Notes under the pieces: generated by a model
What the model was told of the DNA's origin: nothing
The model's database searches: none
Seen by the model: the letters and a program-made list of their open reading frames with translations, nothing else
Shown here: one piece after another, positions 60,916-64,000 of the stretch
How positions within the stretch are numbered: position 1 is the first letter of the stretch
How the letters are laid out: each line of letters begins with the position of its first letter
Translations under genes and position numbers: made by a program
Assembly (NCBI GenBank): GCA_963697355.1
Contig: CAVONV010000035.1
Location: forward strand, 124,001 to 188,000
Length of the DNA stretch: 64,000 nt
Source: CAVONV01 sp963697355
Lineage (GTDB): Bacteria; Acidobacteriota; Vicinamibacteria; Marinacidobacterales; DATDRI01
Direction of reading: 5' to 3'

Positions 60916-62166
60916 CTATTTGTCTAGCTTTCTCAAGGCTCCCACCAAACGATCAATCTCTTCGGCACTGTTGTAGTGAACCAACGACGCACGCACCGCA
61001 CCTTCCTCCTCACTCAGTCCGATGCTCTTCATCAAGCGGGGGCAATACATGTGTCCATCTCGAACGAAGATATCCAGATCCCCGAGCGACTGGCTTACCT
61101 CGGAGGGTTTCATCCCGTCCACCGAAAAGAGGAAAGTAGGAGTCCGAAGGGCGGCTTGATCCGGGTCCGTGACTCCATGCAGCTTGATATTGGGGAGCGC
61201 GCCCAAGACCTCCAGCCCATAGGTGGTGAGAGTCCTCTCGTAGTGACGGATCGCTTGCATACCGCGCCGCATACCTCCCCGCCGCCCTACGTCTTCCTCG
61301 GGCGCGAGTGGAAGATGCTGGGATCGTCGGCCCAGTTCCTCGATGTAACCAATGGCGGCGTTCATACCCGACACCGCCTCGTAGTTGAACGTACCCAGTT
61401 CAAATTTGTCCGGAGCTTCGTTTTTGACGAAATACTCCCTGAACGTCGGTAGAGAATCCAAGATTTCCTTTCGTCCCCACATGAATCCCATGTGTGGACC
61501 GAAGATCTTGTACCCGGAGCAGACGAGAAAATCGCAGTCCAAGAAACGTACATCGAGAGGTCCGTGCGGAGCGAATTGCACGGCGTCAACGAACAGATAG
61601 CCCTCTTGCGCATGGATGCGCTCCGCGACGGGAATGAGGTCTACAATCGTACCCAGCGCGTTCGACGCCTTCGTGACCGCGACGACCCGGGTTCGTTTGG
61701 TTAGGAGCTTTTCGAGGTCGTCTATGTCGAGTCGCTCCCCGTCCTCTGCCAGACGCCAAAACTTGACTTTGATGTCACGCTCCTCGAGAGCCAACCAAGG
61801 TGCAATGTTGGCCTCATGGTCGAGCTCGGTAACGATGATTTCGTCTCCGGCCTTCAACGTGTCTCGAATGGCCAAGCTCGTTTGCCAAATAAAAGATGAG
61901 GCATTCAAGCCAAGGACGATCTCGTCCGGTTCGTAGGCGTTGACAAATATGCCCAGGCTCTCTCGGGCGACCTGGACGACCCGATCGACTTCTTCAGAAA
62001 GCCGGTATCTTCCTCCACGCTGTACGCTACGATGAGTAAGGTGATCTCCCACGGCTTCAATGACACTTCGTGGGACTTGCGCCCCCGCGCCGTTATCGAA
62101 GAAAACGGACTGGGAACCGTCCAGTGCCGGAAAGAAACCTCGAACGAACTCCAGAGGGAACTCCAC
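60916..62166 (-). CDS. Cysteine desulfurase-like PLP enzyme
   Basis: 416 aa, class V aminotransferase fold: VFFDNGAGAQVPRSVIEAVG, EIVLGLNASSFIWQTSLAIR, TELDHEANIAPWLALEERD (with the PLP-stacking His), VDAVQFAPHGPLDVRFLDCD, and the PLP lysine in VCSGYKIFGPHMGFMWGRK (near 217). It fits the SufS-like/CsdA subgroup without the usual mobile-loop cysteine being obvious, so desulfurase activity is probable but not proven. The AG-rich tract at 60830-60905 lies downstream. Confidence 0.87.
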   Translation of the reverse strand: MEFPLEFVRGFFPALDGSQSVFFDNGAGAQVPRSVIEAVGDHLTHRSVQRGGRYRLSEEVDRVVQVARESLGIFVNAYEPDEIVLGLNASSFIWQTSLAIRDTLKAGDEIIVTELDHEANIAPWLALEERDIKVKFWRLAEDGERLDIDDLEKLLTKRTRVVAVTKASNALGTIVDLIPVAERIHAQEGYLFVDAVQFAPHGPLDVRFLDCDFLVCSGYKIFGPHMGFMWGRKEILDSLPTFREYFVKNEAPDKFELGTFNYEAVSGMNAAIGYIEELGRRSQHLPLAPEEDVGRRGGMRRGMQAIRHYERTLTTYGLEVLGALPNIKLHGVTDPDQAALRTPTFLFSVDGMKPSEVSQSLGDLDIFVRDGHMYCPRLMKSIGLSEEEGAVRASLVHYNSAEEIDRLVGALRKLDK

Positions 62167-62246
62167 TATCGAACTCCTTTGTTTACGGTAACCGCACCGG
62201 GAAAAAGCGGCGCATTATAGCACGGCGCCTCCGTCGACCGTCACTC

Positions 62247-62606
62247 TCACCGACCGCGGAGCAAATCCACTAACTCGGCACTGAATTTGGATCGTGGAAG
62301 AACGCGTTCGCAGCCGGCAGCTCGTGCCCGCCGGCCCAAGTCAGCCTGTACGTGAGAAAAAAAAGACACGAGAGGGATGGATGCCGTCTCAGGTTCATCA
62401 CCGAGTCGTCGGATAACATCTATGGAATCGATCGTGTTGTCGTTCAAGTCCAAAACGACCAACTCAGCTCCGCTTCTTACTGCCGCCAACAAACCGTCCG
62501 CCGTGGTTGCGAGAGTTAGGTCCACATCTGCCTGCTTCGCCGCAGCTCGTATCTTGGCCGCGAAGAACAAGTCGGTGACTCCGACCAACACCCTCTTTTT
62601 CGACAT
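62247..62606 (-). CDS. Single-domain receiver-like protein
   Basis: 119 aa, CheY-like fold: KKRVLVGVTDLFFAAKIRAA, SGAELVVLDLNDNTIDSIDV (putative acceptor Asp near 53), ETASIPLVSFFSHVQADLGR, RARAAGCERVLPRSKFSAEL. The N-terminal acidic pair is reduced to VTD and the lysine is replaced by RSK, so it may be a pseudo-receiver. It is divergent from the YgfZ-like gene. Confidence 0.75.
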   Translation of the reverse strand: MSKKRVLVGVTDLFFAAKIRAAAKQADVDLTLATTADGLLAAVRSGAELVVLDLNDNTIDSIDVIRRLGDEPETASIPLVSFFSHVQADLGRRARAAGCERVLPRSKFSAELVDLLRGR

Positions 62607-62672
62607 TTTCCCTCTGTCGCTGGTTCTTTATGATTATACTGAGTTTTGTCGTAGAAGCACTGAGGGTCGACA

Positions 62673-63755
62673 TTGCCAAAGAAAACACCTTTGTTTGAGA
62701 CTTTCGCGACTCAGGGAGCAACGTTCCGTGAGGTGGGTGACTGGGTCATTGCCGAAACCGTCACCACGTGGGAAGACGAGTACCAGGCCGCGCAGACGGC
62801 GGCTATCGCTGGGGATCGGTCCTACCGAGGTAGGATAAGGGTCACGGGGAAAGACCATATTCAATTCCTTCACAACATGCTCAGCAACGACATCAAGTCG
62901 TTGCAACCCGATGCGGGGATACACGCCGCCTTGCTGTCCCGCAAGGGTAAGCTCATCTCGGATTTGTTCGTCCACCGGCGGGCGGAAAATGCATTCTTGG
63001 AGATGGAGTCGCAGAGCGTGGGACCGATATCCGAGGCGCTTTCTCGCTACATCGTCACGGAGGACGTCGAACTGGAAGACGTGAGCGGCCAAAACGCCAT
63101 CATCACCGTAGCGGGTCCACTTTCTCTCGAGCTGATGTCCGAGCTCATGGGCTCTTCCTTCGCCGAATCACTCCCCCTTCAATCCAAGCACGGCAACATC
63201 AATAACCTGCCGCTCACGGTCGTTTCCGTACGGCACGGCCCTGGACCCGGGTTCGATGTCTACGTCGAGGCCGATCGGGCAGCGGACCTTCTCCAGCGTT
63301 TGTCCGAAATCGACCGAAGTGGGAACATCCGACTCGCGGGGTACCGAACGATGGATACGCGCAGGATCGAAATCGGAGAACCGCTCTTCGGTATCGACAT
63401 GGACGACTCCCATCTGCTGCTCGAAGCGGGTCTGCGGTCAGCTGTAAGCTTCAACAAAGGGTGCTACATTGGACAGGAATATGTTGCTCGTCTGGCTCAC
63501 CGTGGGCATTTGAACCGCAAACTGGTCGGGCTGAAACTAACGGAAACGGTTGTTCCTGAGCACGATGAGGAGATCTTCGGCGATGACCGCTCGATCGGTC
63601 GGGTGACAAGCGCAACACTCTCCCCGGCTCTCGGTTGCCCCATAGCCCTCGGCTACGTTCACCGAGACTTTTTCGATGCCGGTACTGCAGTGACGGTCAA
63701 GAACAACCGTGGCGATTTGCGCGCAGTGGTCACCGATCTTCCTTTCTTGGAATAG
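62673..63755 (+). CDS. YgfZ/GcvT-domain folate-binding protein
   Basis: 360 aa from TTG 62673 with GAGGG 7 bases upstream. The GcvT-like fold (SYRGRIRVTGKDHIQFLHNM, AALLSRKGKLISDLFVHRR) is followed by the YgfZ signature AVSFNKGCYIGQEYVARLAH (KGCYxGQE), then a C-terminal barrel. YgfZ-type proteins use folate to help maintain certain Fe-S enzymes; simple aminomethyltransferase activity is less likely given this motif. Only 2 bases separate it from the next gene. Confidence 0.9.
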   Translation: MPKKTPLFETFATQGATFREVGDWVIAETVTTWEDEYQAAQTAAIAGDRSYRGRIRVTGKDHIQFLHNMLSNDIKSLQPDAGIHAALLSRKGKLISDLFVHRRAENAFLEMESQSVGPISEALSRYIVTEDVELEDVSGQNAIITVAGPLSLELMSELMGSSFAESLPLQSKHGNINNLPLTVVSVRHGPGPGFDVYVEADRAADLLQRLSEIDRSGNIRLAGYRTMDTRRIEIGEPLFGIDMDDSHLLLEAGLRSAVSFNKGCYIGQEYVARLAHRGHLNRKLVGLKLTETVVPEHDEEIFGDDRSIGRVTSATLSPALGCPIALGYVHRDFFDAGTAVTVKNNRGDLRAVVTDLPFLE

Positions 63756-63757
63756 TC

Positions 63758-64000
63758 ATGAAAATCTACACACGGACCGGCGATGGCGGCGAGACGAGTT
63801 TCTTGGACGGCGGTCGGGTTCCCAAAAGCGCCCTTCGCGTGGAAGCCTACGGTGAGGTAGATGAGCTCAATGCGTCCATCGGCGTGGCTCGAACGGAGTC
63901 GACTCACGAGAGTGTTCAAACCTCGCTGGACGAGATCCAAAAGGACTTGTTCTCGGTGGGAGCGATTCTCGCGGATCCCAAAGGTGAGCTAAAAAGCGAA
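63758..64000 (+). CDS. PduO-type cob(I)alamin adenosyltransferase, truncated by the window end
   Basis: The first 81 residues, from ATG 63758: MKIYTRTGDGGETSFLDGGR, VPKSALRVEAYGEVDELNAS, IGVARTESTHESVQTSLDEI, QKDLFSVGAILADP. TRTGDxGxTSL and VEAYGxVDELN are the ATP-binding hallmarks of PduO-type enzymes, which make adenosylcobalamin. The rest lies beyond 64000. It fits the corrinoid chemistry encoded nearby. Confidence 0.92.
   Translation, partial: MKIYTRTGDGGETSFLDGGRVPKSALRVEAYGEVDELNASIGVARTESTHESVQTSLDEIQKDLFSVGAILADPKGELKSE

Overview
The window is bacterial chromosomal DNA with compact operons, moderately high GC, and no rRNA or tRNA gene that I could see. The mix of genes (DUF5916 outer-membrane-type protein, FG-GAP and PQQ-type propellers, a polyphosphate operon, MttB/corrinoid methyl transfer, an exported RidA fusion) suggests an Acidobacteriota-like or related soil, sediment or marine lineage. 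That is an inference from gene content only, and confidence is low.

The left flank (1-15.6 kb) holds a convergent two-component pair, frameshifted TauE/SafE and TPR genes, a DUF5916 protein, a polyphosphate operon (two single-domain PPK2/Pap genes followed by ppk1), a DapB-fold amine dehydrogenase-like gene, a CPBP protease and an FG-GAP protein.

The centre (about 15.7-39.9 kb) is the most notable part: a sedentary chromosomal integron. A complete integron integrase (38899-39855, minus strand) is followed on its 3' side by roughly 20 kb of small cassettes, separated by about 22 attC-like sites. Almost every cassette gene reads on the minus strand, away from the integrase, and several stop codons lie inside the attC core. 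The integrase is therefore co-oriented with its array, the inverse of the class 1 layout. The array carries many toxin-antitoxin or TA-like pairs (MazF, BrnTA, HigBA, DUF4160/DUF2442, a DUF4160/HTH pair, ParE/addiction antitoxin, DUF433/DUF5615 and an unnamed pair). It also carries methyltransferases, a quinone oxidoreductase, a DJ-1/PfpI protein, SnoaL and SRPBCC proteins, and cassettes with no recognisable gene. Two nearly identical IS1182-type elements sit at exactly the same base of two different attC cores, and remnants of IS110- and possibly IS91-type elements are also present.

The right flank (40-64 kb) holds an APC permease, a lysA operon, an exported triple-RidA fusion, a B12-binding radical SAM enzyme, an exported gamma-glutamyltransferase, a cupin/PD40/M19 dipeptidase group, and a long minus-strand methyl-transfer and redox cluster. 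That cluster contains a YeiH transporter, a ferritin-like protein, a GltD/DsrL-like oxidoreductase, MttB, a MetH-activation-like protein, a corrinoid protein and a homocysteine methyltransferase. The window closes with a cysteine desulfurase-like enzyme, a receiver-like protein, a YgfZ/GcvT-like protein and a truncated cobalamin adenosyltransferase.

About fifteen genes across the window are broken by single-base frame changes, many in short homopolymers. This looks more like consensus indel error than gene decay, so many 'broken' genes here may be intact in the organism.
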